NCBI GenBank assembly: GCA_035627835.1
Contig: DASPKX010000181.1
Span: forward strand, 1 to 64,000
DNA: 64,000 bases
Direction: 5' to 3'
Source of the DNA: DASPKX01 sp035627835
Lineage (GTDB): Bacteria > Verrucomicrobiota > Verrucomicrobiia > Limisphaerales > SXQI01
Shown here: one piece after another, positions 20,301 through 27,994 of the stretch
Layout of the letters: the number at the start of each line of letters is the position of its first letter
How positions within the stretch are numbered: position 1 is the stretch's first letter
Notes under the pieces: model-generated
What the model saw: the letters and a program-made list of their open reading frames with translations, nothing else
The model's database searches: none
Told to the model about the DNA's origin: nothing
Position numbers and translations under genes: made by a program

Positions 20301-20555
20301 ATTCGGAACGCGAAACGTCACGCGCCCCCCCGCACCATCCACCCTTGCGACTGCGCGGGGTTCCCAGGCGCTCCCGTCCGCTTTTAGCCGGCTGAGGAGC
20401 GTAAGTTTCTTCAGGCCGGACGGAATGGAGGCAACAACCACCAACTCACCCTTCTCCGCTCGGATCTGTTCGATTTTGGGGAGATCAACTGCCCGCGCGC
20501 AAAAGGAGCTAAGAACCAGGAGCAGCGTGATGATAAACTTGGAACACCGAACCAT
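17364..20555 (-). CDS. Secreted C-terminal beta-propeller protein
   Basis: A 1063-aa exported protein with a clear signal peptide (MVRCSKFIITLLLVLSSFCARA). After a short beta-rich N-terminal region (about 25-110), it contains many repeats of the type 'LYVV..QR..LQVIDISNPDAP...G.L', spread over about residues 145-700. This matches the secreted beta-propeller family distantly related to WD40 (PF09826 type). The C-terminal half keeps the same 'YATRHLLNVVDYENPSAP' repeat style. Propellers of this type are probably binding scaffolds; no catalytic motif is visible. It lies upstream of the CotH-type gene on the same strand with a 120-bp gap, so the two may be co-transcribed. Confidence 0.8.
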   Translation of the reverse strand: MVRCSKFIITLLLVLSSFCARAVDLPKIEQIRAEKGELVVVASIPSGLKKLTLLSRLKADGSAWEPRAVARVDGAGGRVTFRVPNSDRLELLTVKGEAADALPAFLYEGTNAFLARGNGAMLMNGSEPEGFPTGAPSAGNSRDATREVVEADIYKVRGDTLYLFNQRRGLQVIDISNPDAPHIRGTLKVGGFGEDLYLLPGNEVVLLAQEGCYYWGGNSEVMIVNAGTPTPTVQATVSVEGAVTESRLVGTALYVASTSYRQIRTGDAVQYENGTWVTSIDLAAPANPVIRSKKWFPGTGHVVSATDKFFFVCLQDYRFWDNAWSSRTTIKILDCSAPDGTLVEKGSVFAYGAINDKFKLNLSGDVLTAVSFRWGANTEVETFSLADAANPVKLGSLTVIKNEQLFATRFDGNTLYVVTFQRIDPLWVIDLSNSARPSIVGELEVPGWSTFIHPMGDRLLALGIDNDNGQRVALSLFDVSNKAKPTLASKVTLDQYSWTEGNYNEKAFKVMEEAGLILLPYTGSATNSFHNRVQLVDFSPDALRLRGFISHELQARRAFLHKDRVLSFSARELIAVTVDNRDNPQVTANLRLSWPVDRVFAHGDFLVQVENGGLGRPRLHVAARTAPSEILATHTLSNTAPIVAAVARGSRLYVAQQAQSSLTVPGSTNGYRFEGLLLSAYTLSALPALEFIGAATGPEQTEWPAQDYHAVWPKEDLLVLVGQTHGGWWWRSDAIFAGAPAGRGWGMPWWGGSSGRTLLAFQTRDTGPSFASSATIEPTNSYSTPSLPLALNGMIYQSHSVAEAITNGTYTVVETKYRAQVVTKTNVTTSRVETSPGVFETRSETNVFSATEFYPEGLVTNTYPRYLYATRHLLNVVDYENPSAPTVRRPVNIPGELRGMAANGAAIYTVGQRFSTNQDSYEYWLDVSAYDGVSAFLVDSLKMDAADYLSAWDGVDGILIPSMKESQLKRFELDVASAKLKVTDAEALPPVHTEVTAKGSRFVTRSDNELRVWAVDAAGELSLLRSGRSEGCHWIDITRSDVDSANWIWAPLGEYGVARVPTE

Positions 20556-20690
20556 AAGACCTTTCTTGCGCCGCGTTGCGGCGCCAAACAGCTAATGCAC
20601 CATTTTGCTCATCATAATGACACTTTGCAACTGTCCTTCGCAGCAAAGAGAATTGCGGTTTGGTCCACCGGAAAACATACTTGGCCCTCA

Positions 20691-21965
20691 ATGCCTTATT
20701 ACGCCGATCTGACGCGTGAAGAGCTAATCGTCCGCCTGCGGGAGCTGGAGCAAAGGAATGTCTCCCATGAGGCCGTCAGCGCGACTCACAGCCAGGACGC
20801 CGCTGCCATGCGGTCCGCCCTCGCCGAAAGCGAGCAGCGGATGCGCGCCATCCTGCAAACTGCGGTTGAAGGCATCATCACAATTGATGATCGCGGCCGC
20901 ATGCTGATGGTTAATCCCGCCGCGGAGCGTCTCTTTGGCTACTCCGAGCAGGAGCTTCTTGGCCGCAATGTGAGCATCCTCATGCCCGCCCCCTACCGCC
21001 AGGATCATGACGGCTACATGGAAAACTATCACCGCACTGGCCAGCGCCGAATCATCGGGATTGGCCGTGAAGTCACCGGCCAGCGCAAGGATGGCAGCGT
21101 GTTCCCCATGGACCTGGCCGTCAGCGAGGTGTTGCTGCCCGATAAGCGGCTCTACACCGGCTTCGTTCGGGACATCAGCGAGCGCAAACAAGCTGAGGCT
21201 AAACTGGCCGAACTCGCACGCACGCTCGCGGACAAAAACAAGGAGCTTGAAACCATCGTTTACGTTGCTTCGCACGATCTCCGATCCCCTTTGGTGAATA
21301 TCCAGGGGTTCACGCGCGAACTCACCCAGGCTTGCGGCGAAGTGCGCAAACTGCTGGAGCGCTGCCAGGTTCCACAGGCAGACCAGCAGCAACTGAAGCT
21401 GATCCTGGAGCAGGAGGTTCCAGAAGCTCTGGAATTCATTGAGGCAGGGGTGACGAAAATGGACGCGTTGCTCGCCGGTTTTCTACGCTTCTCACGGCTT
21501 GGGCGCGCGGCCATCAACATCGCGCCTGTGAACATGGACGTTCTGCTGGGCGGCGTCACTAAATCGATGGAGCATCAAGTCCGGCAGGCTGGGGCAAAAG
21601 TAACGGTCACACCTCTTCCCCCGTGCCTTGGGGATGCGGTTCAAGTGACCCAAGTCTTTAGCAACCTCCTCGACAACGCTCTCAAGTACGCCAAACCAGG
21701 AGAGCCGCCCCGCATCGAAGTCACTGGCCGGGAGGAAAACGGATTCAGCATTTACACAGTCGCGGATAATGGCATCGGCATCGCTTTGGAGCATCAGCAT
21801 AAGATTTTTGAAATCTTTCATCGCTTGAATCCACGCGGCTCTCCCGGCGAGGGGCTTGGCTTAACCATCACCCAGCGCGCGCTGGAGCGCATGAATGGAC
21901 GCATTGCGGTCGATTCGGTTCCAGGCGCTGGAAGCACGTTCACCGTGACCCTTCCAAGACCTTAA
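20691..21965 (+). CDS. PAS-domain histidine kinase, FixL-like sensor
   Basis: A 424-aa kinase from the ATG at 20691; an upstream in-frame ATG at 20595 adds 32 residues without domain content. Residues about 50-165 form one PAS domain, followed by a short coiled coil (about 165-188). The dimerisation/phosphotransfer segment has SHDLRSPL with phospho-acceptor His195, and the HATPase domain (about 290-420) shows NALKYA, DNGIGIA and GEGLGLT. No membrane segment is seen, so it is cytoplasmic. The PAS domain keeps His106 (HDGY) and Arg126 (IIGIGR), which align with the proximal heme histidine and the oxygen-contacting arginine of Bradyrhizobium FixL (His200, Arg220). Heme or oxygen sensing is therefore plausible. 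The next gene starts 1 bp after its stop. Confidence 0.9.
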   Translation: MPYYADLTREELIVRLRELEQRNVSHEAVSATHSQDAAAMRSALAESEQRMRAILQTAVEGIITIDDRGRMLMVNPAAERLFGYSEQELLGRNVSILMPAPYRQDHDGYMENYHRTGQRRIIGIGREVTGQRKDGSVFPMDLAVSEVLLPDKRLYTGFVRDISERKQAEAKLAELARTLADKNKELETIVYVASHDLRSPLVNIQGFTRELTQACGEVRKLLERCQVPQADQQQLKLILEQEVPEALEFIEAGVTKMDALLAGFLRFSRLGRAAINIAPVNMDVLLGGVTKSMEHQVRQAGAKVTVTPLPPCLGDAVQVTQVFSNLLDNALKYAKPGEPPRIEVTGREENGFSIYTVADNGIGIALEHQHKIFEIFHRLNPRGSPGEGLGLTITQRALERMNGRIAVDSVPGAGSTFTVTLPRP

Positions 21966-21966
21966 T

Positions 21967-22404
21967 ATGAATCGCGAAGTCGTTATTCTGATCGCTGATG
22001 ACGATGCCGGGCATATGCGGCTGATTGAGAAAAACCTTGGCCGCGGGGGGCTAAATAATCACGTGGAGCGCTTTGAAGATGGCGCCGCCATCCTGGATTT
22101 CCTCTTCTCGCGAGGCGACCGCCAGCGCCAACCCGACAAGCCGTATCTGCTGCTGCTGGATATTCGCATGCCCAAAGTGGACGGCGTCGAAGTTCTCCGC
22201 CAGGTCAAGGCAGACGCGGAGTTGCGGAAAATTCCAGTGATCATGCTCACCACAACCGATGACCCGCGGGAGGTTGAGCGTTGCCATGCTCTGGGCTGCA
22301 ACAATTACATTGTTAAGCCAGTGAACTACGACAAGTTTGCGGAAGCCATCAAGCAGCTTGGCCTTTTCATCTCTCTTGTTCAGGTGCCTGGGATCGAACG
22401 CTGA
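21967..22404 (+). CDS. Single-domain response regulator (CheY/Rcp1 type)
   Basis: A 145-aa receiver domain and nothing else. The acidic triad is ADDD near residues 10-13, the phosphorylation site is Asp65 in LLLLDIRMP, the switch Thr lies in MLTTTDD, and the conserved Lys is in NYIVKP. The insertion before the phosphorylation site (DFLFSRGDRQRQPDKP) is typical of Rcp1-like regulators that pair with phytochrome- or PAS-type kinases. It should be phosphorylated by the kinase encoded immediately upstream, and it probably acts by protein contact because it has no output domain. Its TGA overlaps the next ATG by one base (TGATG), indicating translational coupling. Confidence 0.9.
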   Translation: MNREVVILIADDDAGHMRLIEKNLGRGGLNNHVERFEDGAAILDFLFSRGDRQRQPDKPYLLLLDIRMPKVDGVEVLRQVKADAELRKIPVIMLTTTDDPREVERCHALGCNNYIVKPVNYDKFAEAIKQLGLFISLVQVPGIER

Positions 22405-23492
22405 TGCCTGACCAGCCTCCAATCATTCTGATCGTTGATGATGACCAAGGGCTTTGCCGCCTTATGGAGCGCGCCTTTCGCCGCGAGGGCTGGCGCTCGA
22501 CTTCCGCCGCGTCAGGGGCTGAAGCCCTGGAACAGCTCCGCAACACCACCCCTGACCTGACGCTCGTTGATTTGCAATTAGACGATATGCGCGGGCAGGA
22601 GTTGATCGACCGCGCGAAACTAGGCCCTGGGGGGATCCCATTCGTTGTCATTACCGGACAAGGGGACGAGCGTGTTGCTGTCGAAATGATGAAGCGAGGC
22701 GCGATTGATTATATAGTCAAAGACGCCGCATTCCTCGATCTTGTCACGCCAATCACCGGCCGGGCTCTCCACCAAATCAGCCGGGACAAACGCCTCGCCG
22801 AAGCAGAGCAAGCGTGGCAGCGCGAAAACGCCGAGCGCAAGCGCCTGCAGGAGGAGTTGCTCGAAATTACCGGGCGCGAGCGGCGCGAGATTGGCAACGA
22901 TCTGCACGACGGCATTTGCCAGCAGCTCAGCGCAATCCTGTTGATGGCGGAAGCGCTTGAGCAAAGCTTGGCCAAACGCAACAAAGCCGCAGCCGCCCAG
23001 GCCAACCGCATCGCCGCTTACATGAAGGAAACAATTGTGAGCGCGAAAAATTTGGCTCGCGGCCTTGTTCCCGTGGATGTCGCGTCCAACGGCCTCATGT
23101 CCGCTCTTGAGGAGCTAGCTTCTTCCTTCACCGAGATTTACAGGGTCGATTGCCAGTTCCATGCGCCGGAGCCAATCCTGATCGAGGATAACGTCACAGC
23201 AACCCATCTTTACCGCATTGCTCAGGAAGCGGTCAGCAACGCCCTTCGCCACGTCAAAGCCACCGAAATCGCAATTGAGCTTCGCCGGCAGGATGGCGCT
23301 GTGACGCTCAGCGTGTCGGACAACGGCCCGGGTTTCCCGCCGGAACTTAATCGCCCCCAAGGAATGGGGCTCCGCATCATGCGCTACCGCGCGGGAGTCA
23401 TTGGAGCCGCGATCGAGTTTGCCAACAACCCTGGCGGGGGCGCCCGGGTGTCATGTGTTCTCCCCGACAAGCATGCCGACCAAAAAGGATAA
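22404..23492 (+). CDS. Receiver-linked NarX/DegS-type histidine kinase
   Basis: A 362-aa soluble hybrid. An N-terminal receiver domain (about 1-120, phospho-acceptor Asp56 in LVDLQLDD, conserved Lys in YIVKDA) is joined by a coiled coil (about 128-155) to a HisKA_3 kinase. The signature ERREIGNDLHDGICQQL contains acceptor His168. The HATPase domain (about 260-355) shows EAVSNALRH and DNGPGF. Receiver-first kinases are themselves controlled by an upstream kinase, so this gene can relay signals from the PAS kinase two genes earlier. HisKA_3 kinases normally pair with LuxR-type regulators, and such a gene follows directly, overlapping by 20 bp. Confidence 0.9.
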   Translation: MPDQPPIILIVDDDQGLCRLMERAFRREGWRSTSAASGAEALEQLRNTTPDLTLVDLQLDDMRGQELIDRAKLGPGGIPFVVITGQGDERVAVEMMKRGAIDYIVKDAAFLDLVTPITGRALHQISRDKRLAEAEQAWQRENAERKRLQEELLEITGRERREIGNDLHDGICQQLSAILLMAEALEQSLAKRNKAAAAQANRIAAYMKETIVSAKNLARGLVPVDVASNGLMSALEELASSFTEIYRVDCQFHAPEPILIEDNVTATHLYRIAQEAVSNALRHVKATEIAIELRRQDGAVTLSVSDNGPGFPPELNRPQGMGLRIMRYRAGVIGAAIEFANNPGGGARVSCVLPDKHADQKG

Positions 23493-24132
23493 AAAACAGA
23501 TTCTGCTGGTGGACGACCACCCCATGATGCGTGAAGGGCTCGCCGTCCTGATAAATCAGGAGCCTGACCTTTCCGTGGCCGGCGAAGCTGGAAGCGCAGC
23601 GGAAGCGTTCGAGCTTATCCCAAAGCTGAAACCGCACCTCGCGCTGATCGACATTACGTTGCCCGGAAAGAATGGCCTTGAGTTGGTCAAGGACGTTACC
23701 ACCACTTTTCCTGAAACGCTCACCCTTGTGTTATCGATGCATGATGAGTCACTCTACGCCGAACGCGTGCTCCGAGCCGGCGGCCGCGGCTACATCATGA
23801 AGCAGGAAGGCGGCAAGAAAATCATCGCCGCTATTCGCCAAGTGCTCTCCGGCGGCATTTACGTCAGCGAGAAAATGTCTGCGCGAATCCTCGAGATCTT
23901 TTCCACCGGGAAGCGGGATGCCCAAACATCGCCGGTGGGCGCGTTAACAGACCGTGAGTTTGAGGTGCTTCAACTCATTGGACGCGGGGCGGAGATCCGC
24001 GACATCGCCGCCCAGTTGCACATTAGCGTCAAAACCGCCGAAGTGCACCGCGCCAACCTCAAGCAGAAGCTTGGCCTAAAATCTGTCAGCGAACTAATCC
24101 GCTATGCTGTGCGGTGGGTCGAATCCCACTGA
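23473..24132 (+). CDS. LuxR/NarL-family response regulator
   Basis: A 219-aa regulator: receiver domain (about 8-125, acidic pair VDDH near 13-16, phospho-acceptor Asp60 in LALIDITLP, Lys in GYIMKQEGG) and a C-terminal LuxR-type helix-turn-helix (about 155-215; LTDREFEVLQLIGRG, KTAEVHRANLKQKLG). I place the start at the ATG at 23473, 20 bp inside the preceding kinase gene; the longer frame from 23401 adds sequence with no homology to receivers. It is the probable DNA-binding output of the four-gene relay. Target promoters are not evident in the window. Its stop lies 6 bp from the convergent DUF5069 gene. Confidence 0.93.
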   Translation: MPTKKDKKQILLVDDHPMMREGLAVLINQEPDLSVAGEAGSAAEAFELIPKLKPHLALIDITLPGKNGLELVKDVTTTFPETLTLVLSMHDESLYAERVLRAGGRGYIMKQEGGKKIIAAIRQVLSGGIYVSEKMSARILEIFSTGKRDAQTSPVGALTDREFEVLQLIGRGAEIRDIAAQLHISVKTAEVHRANLKQKLGLKSVSELIRYAVRWVESH

Positions 24133-24138
24133 GCGCGC

Positions 24139-24435
24139 TCAGCGGGAGGCCGGTTGCGCCTGTTGCTCTATCCAACGCCCAACCTCTTCGTCCGAGGCGC
24201 CGGTGGCCACGAATGCTTTGAATTCCTCCGCCGAAATGCCCGCCTGAGTGAGGAAGCGTTGATCCATCGGGCAGCCATACATATAGTCCCCCTCCGTCCC
24301 GGCGAGAGTCGCCCGACACTTATCCAGGCAGCGAGCGGCCAGTTCGAAACCGCCCAATTTCTCGCGTGGCGAGCGCGGTTCGTCCACGGTCAAGTCCTTC
24401 GCCAATGTCTTAACTGCTTCGATGTCCCGTTTCAT
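24139..24435 (-). CDS. DUF5069 family protein
   Basis: A 98-aa cytoplasmic protein from the ATG at 24435; a longer frame to 24462 adds nine unlikely residues. It shows the DUF5069 pattern: PREKLGGFELAARCLDKCRA, then YMYGCPMDQRFL, and a C-terminal GASDEEVGRWI. The function of this family is unknown. It is common in Verrucomicrobiota and related phyla. It is a single gene, convergent with the LuxR regulator and divergent from the CRTAC1 gene. Confidence 0.85.
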   Translation of the reverse strand: MKRDIEAVKTLAKDLTVDEPRSPREKLGGFELAARCLDKCRATLAGTEGDYMYGCPMDQRFLTQAGISAEEFKAFVATGASDEEVGRWIEQQAQPASR

Positions 24436-24534
24436 TGATCCTCCTGACTTACAGTAGCACACGCGGCCGAGAAGACAGCCCTGCTTGGAAATTCCTTTAA
24501 GCCGCCCATGCTCTTGCGTATAAGACCTTCATCC

Positions 24535-26358
24535 ATGAATCCGGGATCCGATCAGCCGCTGACTGCTCATGCCCGGCCACCCAGCAGGCAGACCGCACCT
24601 CATCGCGGCGGCGCCAGCCCGCTGCTGATCCTCCTTGTGCTCTTTTTGGCGACCCTGCTCCTCTATTGGTTCTACGATCACTCTGCGGATGACGCCGCTG
24701 CGGACAACAAGGCAGCCTCTGGCCCCGTCCCGCCAAGGGTGCGCTTCACCCACATCACTGAAGAGGCTGGGCTTCGTTTCGTGCACGAAAGCGGCGCGGC
24801 TGGAGAAAAACTCCTTCCCGAGACAATGGGTGGTGGCTGCGGCTTCTTCGATTATGATAATGATGGTCTCCAGGACCTGCTGCTGGTGAATTCAACCAAA
24901 TGGCCCTGGGCCCAAGGGGGAGCGACCGCGACACATGCGCTCTACCACAACGAAGGGAATGGCGTCTTCAGAGACGCGACCCCTGGGTCGGGACTGGATG
25001 TGCCAATGCACGGCATGGGTGCGGCCTTTGGAGACGTTAACCGGGATGGCTTCGTTGATATCTTCATCACAGGTGTGCACGGCAATAAACTTTTCCGGAA
25101 CGAGGGCGCGGGGAAATTCGTGGATGTGACCTCCGCTGCGGGCCTCGCCGGCAACACCAATTGGAGCACGAGCGCAGCCTTCGTCGACCTCGAAAATGAT
25201 GGCGACCTGGATCTGTTTGTTTGCAACTACGTGCTATGGAGCCGCGAACTGGACCTGCAGCAGGATTATCGGCTCACCGGCATCGGCCGAGCCTATGGCC
25301 CGCCCATGCAATTCCCCGGCGCTTTTCCGCAACTCTTCCGAAACGACGGCCACGGCGTTTTTGTCGATATTTCCGAGCAAGCAGGCATCCGCGTCCGCAA
25401 TCGCGCCACAGGGGCGCCTCTCGCAAAGTCTCTTGGCGTTGCGCCGGTGGACCTGGATAAAGACGGCTGGATCGACTTAATTGTAGCGAACGACACCGTT
25501 CAGAACTTCGTCTTCCACAACGAAAAGAATGGCACGTTCCGCGAGATCGGCGCCATCTCCGGCATCGCTTATGACCCTTATGGAAGCGCCCGCGGCGCCA
25601 TGGGCATCGATAGCGGGCGCTTTGAAGACGATAGCGCGCTCGGCGTTTCCATCGGGAATTTTGCCAATGAAATGACTGCGCTTTATGTGTCGAGGCAAGA
25701 CCCCCTCATTTTCTCCGACGAAGCTGTCACGCAGGGCATCGGCCATGCGTCGCGCGATTTCCTGACGTTCGGTGTGTTCTTCTTCGATTATGACCTCGAT
25801 GGCTGGTTGGACCTCCTGGTTGCCAACGGCCACATCGAGCCGGAAATTGAGAAGGCGCTCCCCAGGCAGCAATACGCGCAGCGGCCTGGCCTTTTCTGGA
25901 ACGCGCGCGGCTTCGGCGCCAAGTCCGGCTTTCGCCTGGCCGGCCCGCAACACACCGGCCCAGACATAATGCAGCCGCTCGTCGGGCGCGGATCCGCCTA
26001 TGCGGATATTGATTCGGATGGCGATTTGGACTTCATCATCACTCAAATCGGCGCGCGCCCTGCTCTTTTCCGCAACGACCAGCGCCTGGATCGCAACTGG
26101 GTTCGCTTGAAGCTCAAGGGCAAACAAAGCAATCCAGATGCTATCGGCGCTGTTGTGCGTGTGGAGACAGGTTCCCGCACCCTCACCCAACAAGTGATGC
26201 CCACACGCGGCTATCTCTCTCAATCTGAACTTCCGCTCACCTTTGGACTCGGCCAGGAAAAGTCCGTCAAAAGCATCACCATTATTTGGCCGGGCAAGAA
26301 GGAGCAGCGCATTCCCAGCGTTCCGATCAATGCGCTGACCCTCATTGAAGAACGGTAA
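24535..26358 (+). CDS. CRTAC1 family membrane-anchored FG-GAP protein
   Basis: About 607 aa from the ATG at 24535. One membrane segment near residues 30-48 (LLILLVLFLATLLLYWFY) anchors it to face the periplasm. Then come repeated FG-GAP/VCBS-type calcium-binding units with DxDxDG-like cores (FFDYDNDGLQDLLL, FGDVNRDGFVDIF, FVDLENDGDLDLF, PVDLDKDGWIDL, FFDYDLDGWLDL, YADIDSDGDLDF). An ASPIC/UnbV domain closes the protein (about 530-600; GAVVRVETGSRTLTQQV, SELPLTFGLG). This is the CRTAC1 architecture, an integrin-alpha-like propeller. Its physiological role in bacteria is not established. The following gene starts within 50 bp. Confidence 0.88.
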   Translation: MNPGSDQPLTAHARPPSRQTAPHRGGASPLLILLVLFLATLLLYWFYDHSADDAAADNKAASGPVPPRVRFTHITEEAGLRFVHESGAAGEKLLPETMGGGCGFFDYDNDGLQDLLLVNSTKWPWAQGGATATHALYHNEGNGVFRDATPGSGLDVPMHGMGAAFGDVNRDGFVDIFITGVHGNKLFRNEGAGKFVDVTSAAGLAGNTNWSTSAAFVDLENDGDLDLFVCNYVLWSRELDLQQDYRLTGIGRAYGPPMQFPGAFPQLFRNDGHGVFVDISEQAGIRVRNRATGAPLAKSLGVAPVDLDKDGWIDLIVANDTVQNFVFHNEKNGTFREIGAISGIAYDPYGSARGAMGIDSGRFEDDSALGVSIGNFANEMTALYVSRQDPLIFSDEAVTQGIGHASRDFLTFGVFFFDYDLDGWLDLLVANGHIEPEIEKALPRQQYAQRPGLFWNARGFGAKSGFRLAGPQHTGPDIMQPLVGRGSAYADIDSDGDLDFIITQIGARPALFRNDQRLDRNWVRLKLKGKQSNPDAIGAVVRVETGSRTLTQQVMPTRGYLSQSELPLTFGLGQEKSVKSITIIWPGKKEQRIPSVPINALTLIEER

Positions 26359-26404
26359 CTTCGCGCTTTTGCCCTTTTGCGTTCTCGCGATAAAACTTAC
26401 GCCA

Positions 26405-26884
26405 GTGAAGAAGCAAAAGGTGATCGAAGCCATCATTGAGCGGCTGAAGCAAGACCTCGGCTTGTACTACAAGGCCGCGCTCGCTTCCCGCGCCGAGGCC
26501 ACGCACGAGCAGAGCAAAGCGGAGAACAAATACGACACCCGCGGACTGGAAGCTTCTTATCTCGCGCGCGGGCAGTCCAAGCAAGTGGCAGAGCTTGAAT
26601 TGGCGATCGACAAATTCGCAGCCCTCCCCGTCCGTGACTTCACTGCGGCAGACCCGATTGACACGGGAGCCCTCGTGGAACTTTCGAGTAAAACTGAGAC
26701 AAATATTTACTTCATTGGTCCGAAAGCGGGCGGCACGGAAGTCGTGTGCGGAAAAAAGGAAATCCTCGTTATAACTCCGGAGTCGCCGCTGGGCTCACAG
26801 TTAATCGGGAAGAAGCAAGGGGACGCTTGCCAGCTCACACTTCCGGGCCGGAAGGAGAAGCTCACAATCACCAACGTCCGTTGA
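26405..26884 (+). CDS. GreA/GreB-type transcription factor homologue
   Basis: About 159 aa starting at GTG 26405; an ATG at 26345 inside the preceding gene adds 20 unrelated residues. The C-terminal half has the GreA/GreB FKBP-like pattern: DTGALVELSSKTETNIYFIG, GGTEV, ITPESPLGSQLIGK and GD.C.L. The N-terminal half (about 1-75) is helical and probably forms a coiled coil, but I cannot see the two acidic tip residues that GreA and GreB place in the RNA polymerase secondary channel with confidence. It may therefore be a Gre-like factor with another activity (Rnk and Gfh1 are precedents for altered members). It is spaced like an operon partner of the CRTAC1 gene. Confidence 0.75.
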   Translation: MKKQKVIEAIIERLKQDLGLYYKAALASRAEATHEQSKAENKYDTRGLEASYLARGQSKQVAELELAIDKFAALPVRDFTAADPIDTGALVELSSKTETNIYFIGPKAGGTEVVCGKKEILVITPESPLGSQLIGKKQGDACQLTLPGRKEKLTITNVR

Positions 26885-27177
26885 GGGGTGAAAAAAATGT
26901 AGCGGGGTCAACCACCTGTCCTGCTGAGTCTGGCTCGCCTCACGAATAACCGTTCTCAACTCTCCTTGTGGTTAACCCCACTCTCCGCAGAAAACATGCT
27001 TCCAAAGCGGTGTTTCAACAACCTGCATTACGCCTTAAACCCCCGGCGGTAACGACACCCTAATCGCTATCGGGGCGAACCCTGACAGGGGCGGATTCTC
27101 CCCACCCACGCATTCAGGTTGGCGACTCAGCGCGCGATTTGGCCTGCGTCTTTACCGCCGCTCTGGATAATCGACCT
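26885..27177. other. Intergenic region with a long-loop inverted repeat
   Basis: No gene is visible. A 12-base arm GGGGTCAACCAC (26904-26915) is matched with one mismatch by GTGGTTAACCCC (26968-26979), with 52 bases between. It has no T-run, so it is not a classical terminator. The rest is the 5' region of the SDR gene; I see no convincing promoter. Confidence 0.5.
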
Positions 27178-27936
27178 ATGTCATTTCATGAACTTGCCGG
27201 GAGGGTCGCCGTAATTAGCGGAGCGAGCAAAGGTTTGGGCGAAGCCATGGCGTTGGCGCTGGCTGACGCTGGCGTCAATCTCGGCCTGATCGCGCGGGAT
27301 GAGAACCTTCTCCAGCGCGTCTCAGCGGCTGCCCGGGCGCGCGGCGTTAGAGCCGAAGTATATCCGGCAGACATCACTTCTGAAGAGCAAGTCGAGCGCG
27401 CGGCAGGCGCATGCATACAAACTTTCGGCGCCGTTAACATTCTCATCAACAACGCGGGCGTGAATGTCCGAAAGCCTGTGCAGGACTTTACATTGGCCGA
27501 GTGGAGACAGGTCGTGGAGACCAACCTTACCGGCGCCTTCCTCCTCACGCGCGCCTTGGTTCCAACCATCATTCGGCAGAAGGGCGGGCGCATCATCAAT
27601 ATGGCCTCCATGATGAGCCACATTGCATTGCCCGGCCGAACAGCTTACTGCGCGAGCAAAGCGGGGCTGGTCGGTTTTACTCGCGCGCTCGCACTGGAGA
27701 TCGCTCCTCACGGCGCCACCGCGAATGCCATCTGCCCCGGCCCGTTCGCCACCGAGATGAACATGCCGTTGCTCAGCAACCCGGAATTAAACCAGCAGTT
27801 TATCTCGCGCATTCCCGTCGGCCGCTGGGGCAAAGTCGAGGATATCGGCCAACTCGCCGTCTATCTTTGCTCCGACTCCGCCTCGTTCATCACTGGCGCC
27901 GATCTGGTCATCGATGGCGGCTGGACCGCACAGTAG
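27178..27936 (+). CDS. Short-chain dehydrogenase/reductase
   Basis: A 252-aa classical SDR from the ATG at 27178. It has a Rossmann NAD(P)-binding motif (SGASKGLG near residue 17), NNAG near 93, a catalytic Ser in ASMMS, and YCASKAG as the catalytic Tyr-Lys pair, with the family's ICPGPFATEM after it. The Arg after the second strand region (LIARDE) hints at NADP, though this is weak. It resembles FabG and gluconate 5-dehydrogenase-like enzymes, and the substrate cannot be assigned. It is a single gene; a hairpin that mainly serves the opposite strand lies 9 bp after its stop. Confidence 0.88.
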   Translation: MSFHELAGRVAVISGASKGLGEAMALALADAGVNLGLIARDENLLQRVSAAARARGVRAEVYPADITSEEQVERAAGACIQTFGAVNILINNAGVNVRKPVQDFTLAEWRQVVETNLTGAFLLTRALVPTIIRQKGGRIINMASMMSHIALPGRTAYCASKAGLVGFTRALALEIAPHGATANAICPGPFATEMNMPLLSNPELNQQFISRIPVGRWGKVEDIGQLAVYLCSDSASFITGADLVIDGGWTAQ

Positions 27937-27940
27937 AAAG

Positions 27941-27974
27941 CAAAACGCCTCGCGATCCCAGGACCACGAGGCGT
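27941..27974 (-). terminator. Intrinsic terminator of the 529-aa secreted gene
   Basis: A perfect 8-bp stem ACGCCTCG/CGAGGCGT (27945-27952 with 27967-27974). On the minus strand it is followed by TTTTGCTTT. It lies 20 bp beyond the stop of the minus-strand gene at 27995 and in the gap between two convergent genes, so it may also slow transcription of the SDR gene. Confidence 0.75.
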
Positions 27975-27994
27975 GCTGAAGGTCAAAGTCCGTG

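Noticed and set aside
26885..27177. tRNA or riboswitch in the gap before the SDR gene
   Set aside because: No cloverleaf, T-loop sequence or T-run terminator is present; only one long-loop inverted repeat.
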